Shown here: positions 9,512 to 20,393 of the stretch, one piece after another
Numbering within the stretch: position 1 is the first letter of the stretch
How the letters are laid out: every line of letters begins with the position of its first letter
Source of the DNA: Valencia hispanica
Taxonomy: Eukaryota > Chordata > Actinopteri > Cyprinodontiformes > Valenciidae
Reading direction: 5' to 3'
Length of the DNA stretch: 64,000 bases
Assembly: GCA_963556495.2 (NCBI GenBank)
Contig: OY747701.1
Location: 42,518,001 to 42,582,000 of the forward strand
Translations under genes and position numbers: made by a program
The notes under the pieces: model-generated
Databases searched by the model: none
What the model saw: the letters and a program-made list of their open reading frames with translations, nothing else
What the model was told of the DNA's origin: nothing

Positions 9512-10180
9512 CACAAAGGCTTGAAGGTTTGCCTTGCTACAGATTATTTTTTAAGGTTTTTTCTAAGGTGACATAAGAGCTGCAACGTAAAAGCCATTAC
9601 ATATGGATTCACTATCGATTAACTTCTAAAATGGCTGCTACTTCCTTGAGCCGTGTGAAAAAATTATAACACACCTTTTATTAAGCAACCATCTTATATT
9701 GGTGCCTGTAAACAACATATATTACAACAATGTATTTTCAAGTGGAAAAAGTTAGGAAACCTACCCTCTAATAACTTCTGGTACCCTTAGGTTGAAACAA
9801 TTTCAGTGAGAAGCTTCTTGTGGCTTTCTACCAGGTTCTGACATCGGTTTGAGAAAAGTTTGCCCAACTTCTCGCTTTTAGTTGTGAGGGGTTTATTGCA
9901 TATATAGCAAATTTCAAGTCAGTCCATTGCATCTCAATGATATCAAGATCTAAGCCTTGACTTCATTCCAACCTCTTTCAATTCTTAATTTCCCTTCAGT
10001 TTCTTGTTTGATTTTTGGTGTATCGGTGTGTTTTGAGTCATTGTCATGGGGCAGAATCTAGTCCTGCTTCTGCTTTTTTTTTTTTTTTTTTGCAGATGGT
10101 TTCAGATTTTTAAACAATCTCTTAGTCACAGTAGATTCCATGCTGTGTTTGGTTTATGCCAAACATGTCCACTGTTCTGG
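9511..10180 (-). repeat. Probable DNA-transposon remnant
   Basis: Text such as GTTTTGAGTCATTGTCATGG and CTTGACTTCATTCCAACCTC resembles a group of decayed fish DNA transposons with the transposase on the minus strand. A poly-T run sits at 10074-10091. No terminal repeats were found, so the family is not assigned. Confidence 0.35.
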
Positions 10181-11088
10181 TGTTTAAATGTTCAGTATGT
10201 AGACACACAGTATTTTTGACTCTAAAATATTAGGTGATATAGTATTGAATTATGTAGATTTTACTTACTAACTCTTTGCTCAACTTAACCTAAAATAAGC
10301 TCTGACACTATGAGGTGAGTGGTCACTTTGTTTTGTTTAAGTTTTTACACGATAGTCAAGTTCAAATTAGCTGGTCACATTCAGTCAATATTTAGAGAGG
10401 TGCTTTGGGAAACAGCAGAAATAATGCCTGTGTTTGAGTACTGTCTGTTGACACATCAGTCACCGCTTTTGGCTATCTGGCAGCTGTGCTTGCCGTCATT
10501 TCTTCCCTGTTGGCATGTGGCGAAATAAACTACATGACTCAGTGTGGCTTTCATACTGACACGATGCATCATCCCCTCATGCTCATTTCTCCAGCTTACT
10601 CATTTTGTGTGTATGTGTGTGATAAGGTGTGTCTTCCACAGTCAAGTATAATACCTAGAAAAAAACATTGACAGCTTTTGTGCAATATTTTTCTGATTTT
10701 ATTTTTCATTTTTCCCCTCTTTTTCTTTGGGGAACCAGCTGGGTCAATTGCTTCATTCCGTCTGACTCAGGGCTGATAAGACAATAAACCATCAAACTTA
10801 GGATCTAAAGTTTTCAACGTTCATGCCCACTGCCCCTGTTATTAATCATATTTATATTCTTAAATTAAATTTAAATAAACATTAGAATCAGCATGTGGGG
10901 TAATTTTATTATGAGCGATGGATTCCTGCTAGTTTTGTTGTAATGATTGTTGGGATAATTTCAGAAGCTGAGAGCATGCAGTCTTTTGTGAATGTGAGCT
11001 GAAGTAATTTCCTCTGGATTTATGATGCCTTAGCAACAATATGTTTAATTCACTACTGGAGGTCAAGTATAGTTTAAATCAGTGGCTG
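10181..11088 (+). other. Intron, nothing recognised
   Basis: Short open frames at 10319-10671 have no family signature and no splice context. The sequence is treated as intron. Confidence 0.5.
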
Positions 11089-11225
11089 TCAGAGGCGGAG
11101 TGGCAATCGGGACGACCGGGACTTTTCCCGGTCGGCCGGCTGAAGGATTTACACAGCGGAAAACATTTTAAGCGGCCGCAAGGCGAACGCGACCGGCCTG
11201 ATTCTATCAAAATCATTGGCGTTAT
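11089..11225. repeat. GC-rich repeat fragment with a perfect small hairpin
   Basis: This GC-rich island stands in AT-rich intron. It contains CGACCGGGA CTTT TCCCGGTCG, a 9-bp perfect stem with a 4-nt loop (11113-11134). The wording resembles the end of a widespread DNA-transposon repeat, but no partner end was found. Confidence 0.4.
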
Positions 11226-11384
11226 TTAATTCACCGCCAAATACTCCCAATTAAGCTACTTAAAGCGTCCACCCAGTATTTATACCAGTTGTTCACTCTC
11301 TATATCTTAGTCATGGTCTTATCTTGCAGAACATTCATGGTCACAGATAAAAAAAATAAAACTATTTGATTTGTTTGTTTGTTC

Positions 11385-11428
11385 TTGAATTTCCTCTTGG
11401 GGATCAATAAAGTATCTATCTATCTATA
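11385..11428 (+). repeat. LINE/SINE 3' tail scrap with TATC repeats
   Basis: The piece reads TTTCCTCTTGGGGATCAATA followed by AAGTATC and TATC repeats. It is the same kind of tail as the Rex1 3' end at 47240-47290. Confidence 0.6.
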
Positions 11429-11437
11429 CATCTAATG

Positions 11438-12792
11438 TACAGTCGTGGCCAAAAGTTTTGAGAATGACACAAATATTAGTTTTCTCAAAGTTTGCTGCAA
11501 AACTACTTTTAGATTTTTGTTTCAGTTGTTTCTGTGATGTACTGAAATATAATTACAAGCACTTTATACGTTTCAAAGGCTTTTATTGACAATTACATGA
11601 CATTTATGCAAAGAGTCAGTATTTGGAGTGTTGGCCCATCTTTTTCAGGACCTCTGCAATTTGACTGGGCATGCTCTCAATCAACTTCTGGGCCAAATCC
11701 TGACTGATAGCAACCCATCCTTTCATAATCACTTCTTGGAGTTTGTCAGAATTAGTGGGTTTTTGTTTGTCCACCTGCCTCTTTAGGACTGACCACAAGT
11801 TCTCAGTGGGATTAAGATCTGGGGCGAGCCACTTAGTTATCACTTTTGCCTTATGGCACGGTGCTCCATCGTGCTGGAAAATGCATTGTTCTTCACCAAA
11901 CTGTTGTTGGATTGTTGGAAGAAGTTACTGTTGGAGGGTGTTTTGGTACCATTCTTTATTCATGGCTGTGTTTTTGGGCAAAATTGTAAGTGAGCCCACT
12001 CCCTTGGATAAGAAGCAACCCCACACATGAATGGTCTCAGGATGCTTTACTGTTGGCATGACACAGGACTGATGGTAGCGGTCACCTTTTCTTCTCCGGA
12101 CAAGCCTTTTTCCAGATGCCCCAAACAATCGGAAAGGGGCTTCATCTGAGAATATGACTTTGCCCCAGTCCTCAGCAGTCCATTCACCATACTTTCTGCA
12201 GAAGATCAATCTGTCCTTGATGTTTTTTTGGAGAGAAGTGGCTTCTTTGGTGCCCCTCTTGACACCAGGCCATCTTCCAAAAGTCTTCGCCTCACTGTGC
12301 GTGCCGATGCGCTCACACCTGCCTGCTGCCATTCCTGAGCAAGCTCTGCACTGGTGGCACTCAGATCCCGCAGCTGAATCCTCTTTAGGAGATGATCCTG
12401 GCACTTGCTGGACTTTCTTGGATGCCCTGAAGCCTTCTTAACAAGAATTGAACCTCTTTCCTTGAAGTTCTTGATAATCCTATAAATTGTTGATTTAGGT
12501 GCAATTTTAGTAGCCACAATATCCTTGCCTGTGAAGCCATTTTTATGCAACGCAATGATGGCTGCACGCGTTTCTTTGCAGGTCACCATGGTTAACAATG
12601 GAAGAACAATGATTTCAAGCATCACCCTCCTTTTAACATGTCAAGTCTGCCATTCTAAGGACTATGCAATTCATCTGATCACTGTTCATAACATTCTGGA
12701 GTATATGCAAATTGCTATTATAAAAACTTAAGCAGCAACTTTTCCAATTTCCAATATTTATGTAATTCTCAAAACTTTTGGCCACGACTGTA
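11438..12792 (-). mobile_element. Complete Tc1-like transposon (copy 1)
   Basis: The element runs from CAGTCGTGGCC at 11440 to GGCCACGACTG at 12790 and is flanked by TA at both sides, the Tc1/mariner target duplication. Terminal inverted repeats match over at least 25 bp (AAAAGTTTTGAGAAT follows on both arms). The element is 1351 bp and carries a broken transposase on the minus strand. Confidence 0.93.
11616..12589 (-). pseudogene. Tc1-like transposase, frame-broken
   Basis: The start is the ATG at 12589-12587 (MVTCKETRAA). The N-terminus shows the helix-turn-helix DNA-binding half (KNGFTGKDIVATKI, then a second HTH ending RRRLLEDGL). After a frameshift near 12206-12240 comes KVIFSDEAPF, with the first catalytic Asp, and GKRLVRRRKGDRY. 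A second frame break lies near 11850-11925. The second Asp region (HDGAPCH) and PDLNPTENLW, with the final Glu, are still readable, but only about 21 residues separate them where Tc1 transposases have 34. This copy is therefore inactive, while its TIRs could still be mobilised in trans. Confidence 0.88.
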
Positions 12793-13724
12793 GAATGGAG
12801 CAAAGGCTCTTGGGAATTGGGAATGGGGAATGCATTTATCCAATGAACCGATTGCGGGTCAAGTCTGAACGTCTCAGACACAGTGTTGCCAACTTAGTGA
12901 CTTTGTCGCTTTTTTTCGAAAAGCGCCTAGCGACAAATCTAGCGACATTTCTGACCACCCTTCGCTACTTCCTGTGACACTTTGTCGCCGATATTTCCTG
13001 CAGTTTAGAGACCCAACTTGATCCTTACCGAAGGGAATGATCTGGGTATGTGTATGCAGCATGATCACACTATGTCCACTGACCAATCATAAACCTTTTT
13101 CGGTTCATTTCACCCACTAACAAACGAAGTTGTTTTGTAGTTAATGTTAATTCAAAAGTAAAAAATAAACATGCACGTATATAAGACCAATCTTTCAACG
13201 GGAATTAAGGCAGAAGCTTGTCTGTACTACGCTGCATCGGCACCTCACACCTGTGGTGCATTCAAGGAATGTTAGAAATGTATGGTGAGTTCAAAAACGT
13301 AGGACATTTAAAACTTATGACAAAACCCCCACTGAAAATAATACAATAAGAAATAAACTTCTGTTTAATGGCAGTTGGCAAGAACTATTTGATGCATGCT
13401 AAATATGCCCTACTTATGTTTTACAAAGTACTGAAAAACAAACAACTATATTCTCTGTATTATCCAAATTGAGGTGTTTATGTCATTGTGTGGATGTGAG
13501 TGAGACTGTTTCACCCTGATTTGGTTGAATGCACTGCACAGAATGATCATGGAGACAGGGCCGGCTCTACGGGTGGGCAAGGGTTCGTAATGCTCACCCA
13601 AACAGAGTGCCTTCCCACCCAATGAAAATACAAGGAAACAAACGTGACGTAGCTTAGTCTTCCAATTAAATAGTATAAAACATAGCAGGACATATCTACG
13701 CTTCTGATTAGACGTGCTGTAGAT
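12793..13724 (+). other. Intron with two possible repeat scraps
   Basis: At 12885-12985 a run built on GTTGCCAACTTAGTGAC and repeated GCGACA words resembles a dispersed fish repeat. At 13557-13640 a GGGCCGGCTCTACGGGTGGG start followed by CTCACCCA resembles a DNA-transposon end. Neither has a matching partner. There are no genes. Confidence 0.4.
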
Positions 13725-14040
13725 ATATAGCTAAAGCTTGATACTGAATATAATATAAATTACATAGAATATCATATAGCCTAAACCTAATATAGAATAG
13801 AGTGTAACTATAATATATAGCCTATTGTTATTTAATATATTATATAGCTAAAGCCTAATACTGAATATAACTATAATATAACTTACATAGAATATTATAT
13901 AGCCTATGCTTAATATAGAATAGAGTGTAACTATAATGTATAGCTTAATGTTATTAGCAATATATTATATAGCTAAAGCCTAATATTGAATATGATGTGA
14001 CTATAATGTAATATATAACATGATATAACAATAGTATAAT
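13725..14040 (+). repeat. AT-rich tandem repeat, unit about 117-125 bp
   Basis: The phrase ATATAGCTAAAGC recurs with its C at 13731, 13848 and 13973 (spacings 117 and 125), each followed by a ctTAATAnTGAATATA-like phrase and then by TAGAATAGAGTGTAACTATA. About 2.6 copies have diverged by small indels. Confidence 0.8.
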
Positions 14041-14079
14041 ACCTAATATATTTACTGACCCATAATATATATTTATACA

Positions 14080-14120
14080 CATAGATAGATACTTTATTGA
14101 TCCCCAAAGGGAAATTCATC
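14080..14120 (-). repeat. LINE/SINE 3' tail scrap, minus orientation
   Basis: ATAGATAGATACTTTATTGA followed by TCCCCAAAGGGAAATTC is the reverse complement of the tail type seen at 11385-11428. Confidence 0.6.
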
Positions 14121-14474
14121 CAACTATCCATAGTTCCTTTCCCCAAATGTATACAAATGTTATATTTCAGCTTCTGTTTATTAATGGAAAACCCATAAAG
14201 CTTTAAACCTACAATTTATTGTCAATAATGTGCATTTGTCTAGTGCCATCTAGTGGTCAGGATTCATATATCCGGTAAGTCCTTCCAAAATGCGTAGTCC
14301 TAAAGAAACAACATAATAGGTTAGAACAGGTGGACGGATGAGCTGCTGCTGAGATCGTAAGTAATGTGCGTAAGTAATTTGGCGGTAAACTGGTAAAACA
14401 AACAATCTCGGGTAAAAACAAACCATAACATTTGAGCCAAATATAGCAAACGTTTAATAATAATAACCATTATT
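14121..14474 (+). other. Flank, perhaps the L1-A 5' UTR
   Basis: The 5' end of L1-A could not be located. From about 14320 (GGTGGACGGATGAGCTG) the sequence may already be its 5' UTR. Nothing else is recognised. Confidence 0.35.
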
Positions 14475-14558
14475 TTGTATTTCTCCATAAACAAACTGTA
14501 CGAGGAAACCTTGCACAGCCTGGAAAGCTACTTGGACGAGTGCTTTGACAACATTGTT

Positions 14559-15356
14559 ATGGGCAAGCCACAGAAATCCACCTTTGCTATGCCGACAAGC
14601 ACTCCATCACAGAAACGCACGCGTTCTGAGGCCAGCACCTCCACCATCTCTCCAGAGAAAAGCTACAGCGATCTCCTGGACTCAATAGATAAGAAGCTAA
14701 CCAGCCTAGACGCCCGTCTGGCCCTGGTTGAGGTTCTCCATAAAGAATTTCAAGCTCTAAGGGAATCCCTGGAGTTCAGCCAACAACAGGTAGCATCGCT
14801 CGCTGCAGAAATCCAAACGCTTAGGGAGAGTGTAAAGAAACTCACCGAGGGGATGTACAAGGAAACAACGCAGCTGTCCGGAGAAAGTAAGAGGATGAAA
14901 GAAACTATCTTGGATATACAGGCCAGGGGAATGCGGGACAATCTTGTTTTTTCCGGGATCCCAGAACAGCCTGAGGACGATGCTGAATCCACCGTCTGAG
15001 ATTTTCTCCAACATCGGTTAAAGCTCCCAAGCGACACGGTAAAAAACATCACTTTTCACCGCGTCCACCGGCTCGGAGGTAAGAAGCCCAACAACAGCCG
15101 GTCGCGACCTATTGTTCCTAAATTCGAGCATTACAAGCAAAAAGAGCACGTCAGAGGCCAGGGCAGAGAGCTGCGGGGGACAAATTATAGCGTTAATGAT
15201 CAATATCCGAAGGAAATCCTGGATAGAAGGCGCGTTTTGTTCCCAATCAGAAAGAAAAATATCAGTGAAGGCACCAGAGCTACAGTAGCGGTAGATAAAC
15301 TGTATGTTAATGGGCAGCTGTTCAGGGACCCCCAGCTTACTCCTTGGCTTTATTAG
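14559..15356 (+). pseudogene. L1 ORF1 protein with one in-frame stop
   Basis: ORF1p is the RNA-binding chaperone of L1 particles. The likely start is the ATG at 14559 (MGKPQKST). A Ser/Thr/Pro-rich N-terminus is followed by a coiled coil of about 80 residues (SIDKKLTSLDARLALVE and on). The RRM-like core then begins at ARGMRDNLVFSGI and continues through ITFHRVHRLGG and RPIVPKFEHYKQKEHV to a C-terminal GQLFRDPQLTPWLY and a TAG at 15354-15356. The frame is open throughout except for a single TGA at 14997-14999, between the start and end of the RRM-like domain. The whole length, about 265 residues, is normal for the class. Confidence 0.88.
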
Positions 15357-15746
15357 TCATGTAACACTGGTCAGATAAGAGTTGTTTTATCAGTCAAGTA
15401 TAATGTAATGTTAGCACAGCTCTGTAAAGTTGTTTACGTTACTCAATGTGGGCGGGGCCAGGGCTAATCACCGGGATACTGGCTCTTTTTTCTTTTCTCA
15501 TCTTCACATGTCTATCACCAAATGTCTTTGTCACTCCTTTTTCCTTCTTTTATCACTCACACACATAATTTTTTCATAATATAACCATTTCTTTCTCTCT
15601 CACCCTCACAACTTTCTTCTAATTCTCTCTTTCTTATATCTCGGCTTTTGGATTTTCAATCAGGCAACCCCAAGCACAACTAATAATACACCTGTGTTTA
15701 TCTGTTTCTATGGTGATTTGGACTTTAAAACTTTTATCTCAAAACT

Positions 15747-18173
15747 ATGACTACTCTAAGGTTTGTCACGTGGAATGTTCATGGAGCTGGCACCAGAGAG
15801 AAAAGAGTTAAGATTTTTAACCAGCTTAAAAGATTGAAGGCAGATGTCGTCTTATTACAAGAAACCCATAAATCTACCTCAGCTGCAGATGATCTTAAAT
15901 CTCCTGAGTTTCGTAATGTGTTTTCTGCATGCTATAACTCTAGACAAAGGGGAGTAGCAATATTAATAAATAAAAATGTAAATTTTACAGTAATAGATAC
16001 AGTTACAGTTCCAGAAGGTAGATTTATTATAGTAAAACTATCTATACATAACCAAAAGTTATGTATTGTCAGTATATATGGTCCAAATGTTGATGACCCC
16101 TCATTCTTTCATTCCTTCTTCTTGGTGCTCCTTGAACACGTGGATTGCTCACTTCTTCTTGGGGGCGACCTCAACTTTGGTTTAAATGAAGAAATAGACA
16201 GGCTCAGCACAGCAGGGACTCAGCGCAGCTGGAAATCTATAGATATACTCAAACAGTACATGAGTGATTATGGACTTTGCGATGCATGGCGATCTCTTCA
16301 CCCCAATGACAAAAAATATACTTTTTTCTCAAATGTCCACCATTCATATTCTCGACTGGATTATTTGTTAGTCAGCAGCTCACTGTTGACTGACATTTCA
16401 GAAACTGAGATACATCCTATAGCTGTTAGCGATCATGCTCCTGTTTCTCTAACTTTAGTAAATAAAACAGAAACACCTCAAAGCAAAAATTGGAGATTTA
16501 ATATATCCTTATTTAAGGATAAAGAATTTATTAAATGTTTCGAAAAAGAGTGGGCCACATATTTGGAATATAACGACCTCCCTGGTACGTTGCCATCCAT
16601 TCTTTGGGAGGCAGGAAAAGCTGTGATTAGAGGTAAAATAATCTCATTCTCATCAAATATAAAGAAAATGGAAAAAAAACGTATTCAGGAATTAGAAGAA
16701 ACTATTAATTCATTAGAACCTTCTCTAGATGAGGAGAGACTAGGCAAAATCCGTAAAGCAAAGCTAGAATTAAATGAAATTATTAATAAACAGACCCAGT
16801 TCTTAATTCAAAGACTTAGGATAGAAAACTTTGAACAGGGTAATAAATCAGGTAGATATTTGGCTAACCAGCTTAAAATTAATAAAGAAAAAACAACTAT
16901 ATCTGCTATTAAAGATCAGACCGGGAATACAGTATATGATCCTGGAAGAATAAACAACACATTTAAAGAATTTTACAAGGCTTTGTACTCAGAGATAAAT
17001 CCATCAGATCATGAAATTGAACAATTTTTGGATAACATAACACTACCTAAATTATCTGAAAGTCAAGCGATGGCCCTGGATTCACCACTAACAGCGGCTG
17101 AACTCCAGGAGGCCCTCCAAGGCATGCCCAATAAAAAGGCTCCAGGCCGAGATGGATTTCCAGCAGAGTTCTATAAAGAATCCTGGAATATTCTGGCACC
17201 AACATTCCACAGAATGCTGCAGGAAACCAAGGAAAATGGCCGACTCCCACCAAATATGAATTCTGCCTACATTAGTCTTCTACTAAAATCAGGTAAAGAC
17301 CCTTTGTTTCCCACCAGCTATCGTCCCATATCCCTTATTAATGTTGATCTTAAAATAATCCGCAAAGCCCTCGCAAAAAGGATAGAGAAAGTAACCCCTC
17401 TTATAATACATCCTGATCAGACTGGTTTTATTAAAGGGAGACATTCATCCACAAATTCACGTAGATTAATAGATTTAATAGATTTTTCTTACTGTAAAAA
17501 CATTAAAACTAAAATATTATCTTTAGATGCAGAAAAAGCATTTGATAGAGTTAACTGGAAATTCTTATTTGTAACCTTACATAAATTTGGCTTTGGAAAT
17601 TCTTTTATAAACTGGTTGAAAATATTATACAGTTCACCAACAGCATGTATCAGGACAAATAACCAAACATCATCTAGGTTTTATCTTCAGAGAGGTACCA
17701 GGCAGGGATGTCCTCTATCTCCCTCCCTGTTCGCTATTTTTATTGAACCCCTAGCTGCAGCAATCAGGCAAACTCACAATATTAAAGCCATAAAATGCAA
17801 TAACATAGAACATAAAATCAGTCTTTATGCAGATGATGTATTACTTTTTCTCCAGCATTCACAAACCTCTTTCTCTCAGGTAATCGGGTTGATAAACTCT
17901 TACTCAAATGTTTCAGATTATTCTATAAATTGGTTAAAATCTACAGTTCTTCCAATCAATTGTTCTGTCCAGAATCCAACTAATACACAACTGCAGTCAG
18001 GGAATATTACCTATTTAGGTATCAATGTCTCACCAAGACTGGCAGATTTAATAAAGCTAAACTACATCCCACTTTTAAAAAAAGTGGAAGATGATCTTGC
18101 TAGATGGAAATCCCTACCCATATCACTTATGGGAAGGGTTGCTTCAATAAAAATGGGGCTTCCCTCCTCGCTA
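15747..18173 (+). pseudogene. L1 ORF2 protein: endonuclease and RT, C-terminus lost
   Basis: ORF2p nicks DNA and reverse-transcribes L1 RNA at the nick. The frame opens MTTLRFVTWNVHGAG (endonuclease strand 1), then LLQETHKS with the catalytic Glu, GGDLNFGL, and SDHAPVSLTL at residues about 228-237. RT motifs follow: MPNKKAPGRDGFPAEF, SYRPISLINVDLKI, LDAEKAFDRVNW (first Asp), RQGCPLSPSLFAIFIEPLA and SLYADDVLLFL (YADD catalytic turn), then MGRVASIKM. The frame is uninterrupted for about 810 codons. It then leaves L1 sequence at about 18173 and ends at 18230 inside the GC-rich block. About 280 normal C-terminal residues are missing, so activity is doubtful even though both catalytic sites look intact. 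Confidence 0.9.
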
Positions 18174-20393
18174 TCCTGTGGCGTCCTGGGTCCCAATTTT
18201 AATATACAACTTAGACACTCCCACTTATAACATTCTCACGCGACACATATGTAGGGACTTTGGGGTGGGCACACTTTTCGGCATCCAGAGGGGGAGTGGT
18301 TCAATCAGCTTCACCTCTGGTGCTGGTGCCCACTGTTAAACCACATATAGACACTGAGGGCTCGGGGTGGGGGTTGGGGGATGTGTGGCTGCCTTCCCCA
18401 CATCCCACCCCTCTGTTTTAAATGCACATTATAACAACACGCATCAACACCATACTCGAGCGGGAGGATGGAGGCTAGGGGTCTTCTCACACCCCTGTTC
18501 GCTACGGGCCATCAGGGGTTGGGGTCCGGAGGAGGAACAGGTGGTCTGGTCCTGGGCTGTCGGGCTGCTTCGCCACTGTGGGGCCCTTGGCGGTCTGCTT
18601 GTCTCCATCCTAGAAGGTAGGGGGTCCATCTCCCGGGTCCGGGGGCTGGTGGCTCTACTGGGGCATCGGTACCTGGACCTGGGAGCATGAAGTGTGTATG
18701 GGGTGTGTGAGTGAGGGTACAGCGTTATTTTTTTGGGTGTCTTGGTGAGTCAGTGAGAATGTATGTGTTTAAGAGGGAGGGAACCTATGACTGTGTCTGT
18801 ATGTCTTTGTCTACCTGTTGGATCTTGGTCTGCCCCCTCGCCTGGCGCACCTCAGGCCTTACACTTAATGGGGGGCCTATTTCCCCTCCGTCACTCCCCG
18901 CCGGTGACGGGGGACCCTGCCTGCCGGTGCATCGGTGGTCAATCCGGTTCGGACCTGGTGCGTGCCTGGCCGGTCCTGGGGGGGCCGGTGTGTTGGTCGG
19001 CCGATGCGCTGGGCCGAAATCTTCCTTTGGCTGGTTGGGGGACCTCATATAGGGGTGCCAGATTTGGGATTGTTGGGTGGTGCCTGCTCGGTGGCTCGGC
19101 GGGATGCGGATCCGGCATCTCTGCTCGTTCGATCACCTGTTCTGTGCGCACCGTGCATGGTCGGTTCATTGGCGGGTTGGACCGGCCCTGGCCCTCGTTG
19201 TATGCCTGGTCTCGGCGCTCTGCGTTGCGTGGGATCAGGACCCGGGAGCTGGTACAACTTGGTGTCCAGATGCTGGCTGAACCCGGCCTGGGGATGCTGT
19301 CCGTCCCCTGCGGCTATCGGTGGGGCGCCCCGACGTAGGGCAGGGGTGGGGTGCTGGATTTGTCGGTGGGGATTGGCCTAGGGTGGTGGTGGCGCTTGGC
19401 GGCCGGCGGCGGCCCCTGCAGTGCCGGGGGCCCCTCGTCGGCCGGTCCCTTGTCGGGTCCCTGCTGGGGGGTGGGGTGCCCCTGGGCCCCGGCTCTCCTG
19501 GTCCATGGAACAACCCGCCCTGGCGCGGCTGGTTGCCGGTGGGTCCCGTGGGCTCGTCACTGCTGCCCCCCGGGCCCCTACATAGTAGCCGCTGGACGTT
19601 CCCCTGGGGTTCTCCTTTGCTCCACTCTTGGGGGATGCGGTCGGCCCCACCCGGGTCCGCCTGGGGCTCTGGGGGTCCTTTGGACATCTTTGCTCCGATC
19701 TCCTTCATGTCTGCATCAATTCCTGGGAGACGGATTGATGCCCGCTCACACCAACTATCGAACACTCTTAAGGGCGAAACCTTATATGCACCTTCATGCT
19801 AACACACACACACATAGATGTGGTGTTTAAGGATATATTCTTGGGCTGAGGTTATCATTACTGGAGCTTGATTTATCGGTACCATGAGTTCTTCTGTGAC
19901 ATTGTTGTATTTTTATATCTATTTTTGTGTGATGTGGTTGTGTAATTCTTAGTTCACAATGTTTGGTTTGTTTTGTCGATGTTTTTTTTGTGTTTTGTTT
20001 TGTTTTTCCCTCTCTCTCTGCCGTCCTGTGGGTATGGAGGCAGACTTCAATGTCTACCTGTGTTTTCTTTGTTCCCCTTCCTCTCTAGTATTTTCAACTC
20101 ACCCTCTCTCTTGACTTTTTGTTTCCTACCTCTCTTCTTCATCTTCTTTCTTTCTTCTCCTAAATTTTCCGTCTCCGTGTCCATAACATCAGGAAATAAA
20201 AAACCCAACAATTCATAATAAAGATTTTTCACACATAAATCAAGTGGAGTACTATAGCAAAAGCTGTACTGCTCCGCTTGTGAAAGTAAATCTGTTGGGC
20301 TTCTACTTGGTACTCAGACACCAATTCTGAGCTCCACACTGCCAAACAGGACACGTTTAAAAAAAAAATAAAATAAAAAAAAACTATTTCAAC
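18174..20393 (+). repeat. GC-rich retroposed block, copy A
   Basis: From TGGCGTCCTGGGTCCCAATT onward this 2.2-kb sequence aligns with 51899-53975, roughly 90% or more by eye, with indels near 19440-19480 and 19640-19790. The body (18174-19800) is very G-rich on the + strand. The last ~370 bp is pyrimidine-rich and contains an AATAAAG at about 20216. It ends with CTGCCAAACAGGACACG and an A-rich tail at 20358-20385. Long frames occur in several phases, as expected from high GC. It is either a long L1 3' UTR or a separate non-coding retroposon. Confidence 0.8.

Larger units (their letters stand above)
14475..20393 (+). mobile_element. L1-type LINE copy A with a foreign or chimeric 3' block
   Basis: The layout is ORF1 (14559-15356, one internal stop), a 390-bp spacer, ORF2 endonuclease and RT (15747-18173), then a 2.2-kb GC-rich block shared with 51899-53975, ending in an A-rich tail. 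The element lies in the sense orientation of the MDGA intron. The ORF2 C-terminal part, including the Cys-rich end, is absent. No flanking duplication was found. Confidence 0.8.

Noticed and set aside
10319..10671. Two overlapping short + frames in the intron
   Set aside because: No homology signature and no splice signals linking them to the MDGA exons.
13725..14040. Tandem array considered as CRISPR
   Set aside because: Units are diverged and directly adjacent without unique spacers; this is a vertebrate genome.
19235..19765. 176-residue proline-rich minus-strand frame
   Set aside because: Antisense shadow of the GC-rich block.
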